A stretch of DNA of 6,345 nt from a bacterium (GTDB lineage: Bacteria; Thermosulfidibacterota; Thermosulfidibacteria; Thermosulfidibacterales; Thermosulfidibacteraceae): contig JALWBK010000092.1 of NCBI GenBank assembly GCA_027037155.1, positions 1 through 6,345 on the forward strand, in the 5' to 3' direction. The position numbers were made by a program, and so were the translations under genes. A model generated the notes under the pieces. It did not search any database. It was not told the origin of the DNA and saw only the letters and a list, made by a program, of their open reading frames with translations. Each line of letters opens with the position of its first letter. Position 1 is the stretch's first letter. This document shows positions 5,900-6,345 of this stretch, one piece after another.

Positions 5900-6345
5900 C
5901 TGGATATCTCCAACAATATCCTGTGGGCTTTTACCGCAGCCTCTGGACTGTTGAAGATGGGCACTAACCCTTGGGCTTTTAGCCTCAGTACGTCCCTCCT
6001 TTCACCTCCCACGTAAACCGTTATGGGTTTATTGTAGGTTTTCATTATCTCGGCTACCTTTTTAAGTAGATTCTCTACGAACTGCCATTCTTGGTAGAAG
6101 AACTGGGTGGAGAAAACTATTCCATGGTATGTGTCAAGCTGAGCTATTCGCTCTATAAGTTTCCAGTAGCTTTCCATGTCGTAGAGGTCTCCTAAATCAA
6201 GTGGATTGGTTGTCTTTATCACCTTGGCTCTAGATCTTTCCCTTACAAAGCAGACGATCTCTTCTGGATACGGGGGTAGCTCAAAACCGTGTATCCCTGC
6301 TGCATCGGCAAGGATAACGCCCTCTCCACCTGAGCGAGAGAGGAT
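5896..6345 (-). CDS. C-terminal part of an NDP-forming acyl-CoA synthetase-like protein (5' end cut by window)
   Basis: The frame is open from the right edge of the window to TGA at 5896-5898, giving 149 residues. A GTG at 6222 is internal, since homology continues upstream of it. The visible part starts with ILSRSGGEGVILADAAG, then FELPPYPEEI, TTNPLDLGD and KPITVYVGGERRD, and ends SPEAAVKAHRILLEISR. This order (SGGxGVxxxDAA, ELP, NPxDL, KPxxVxxGG, G-x-P-x-F-x-S-P-E-A-A-V) is that of the ligase-CoA domain near the end of the alpha part of ADP-forming acetate/acyl-CoA synthetases. Those enzymes convert acyl-CoA, ADP and phosphate to acid, CoA and ATP. The CoA-binding domain and catalytic His would lie off the window. 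The protein ends after this domain, so the ATP-grasp (beta) part must be a separate gene or lie at the N-terminus. A Pat-like acetyltransferase or a non-catalytic CoA-binding protein remain alternatives. Confidence 0.75.
   Translation of the reverse strand: MLSRSGGEGVILADAAGIHGFELPPYPEEIVCFVRERSRAKVIKTTNPLDLGDLYDMESYWKLIERIAQLDTYHGIVFSTQFFYQEWQFVENLLKKVAEIMKTYNKPITVYVGGERRDVLRLKAQGLVPIFNSPEAAVKAHRILLEISR

Noticed and set aside
5622..5954. 110-residue plus-strand frame opposite the exporter and synthetase ends
   Set aside because: Antisense of a membrane protein gene and crosses the ATGA junction; no independent support.

Overview
The window looks like chromosomal DNA of a Gram-negative, motile bacterium. 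Two adjacent genes make ADP-heptose for lipopolysaccharide core, one gene encodes a chemoreceptor, and one protein carries a Sec signal peptide for a periplasm. Heavy AGG/AGA and ATA codon use, purine-rich sense strands, very tight gene packing, a split heptose kinase/adenylyltransferase and a probable ADP-forming acyl-CoA synthetase together suggest a thermophile or deep-branching lineage (Aquificota, Thermodesulfobacteriota or similar). That placement is inference. I cannot name the species.

Layout. (1) Positions 1-2280, plus strand: an overlapping operon of the end of the PfkB-type heptose-7-phosphate kinase (rfaE1/hldE domain 1), the separate heptose-1-phosphate nucleotidyltransferase (rfaE2/hldE domain 2) and pyruvate kinase (pyk), with overlaps of 17 and 14 nt. 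(2) Positions 2281-3885, minus strand: a methyl-accepting chemotaxis protein whose stop codon abuts the pyk stop with no gap. (3) Positions 3886-3996: a 111-nt divergent intergenic region with a perfect Shine-Dalgarno for the chemoreceptor, a sigma-28-like promoter candidate and two tandem dyads of identical geometry. (4) Positions 3997-4161, plus strand: a 54-residue stand-alone zinc ribbon. Its stop overlaps the stop of the convergent gene in a TTAA palindrome. (5) Positions 4158-5209, minus strand: a two-gene unit made of an exported protein of unknown function joined by ATGA to a PaaI-like hotdog thioesterase, with a TATAAT promoter and an inverted repeat upstream. (6) Positions 5270-6345, minus strand: the C-terminal part of an NDP-forming acyl-CoA synthetase-like protein joined by ATGA to a LysE-family exporter.

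How the genes work together: the first operon supplies activated heptose for the outer membrane and couples this with a glycolytic ATP-forming enzyme, pyruvate kinase. The chemoreceptor stands alone here, so its CheA/CheW/flagellar partners must lie elsewhere. The right-hand minus-strand genes share a CoA/metabolite theme (acyl-CoA synthetase-like protein, exporter, thioesterase), but no single pathway can be proved.

No RNA gene, CRISPR array, insertion sequence, origin or att site was recognised. I see no clear-cut undescribed system. The least explained parts are the unknown exported protein coupled to a thioesterase, the stand-alone zinc ribbon, and the dyads in the 3886-3996 region.
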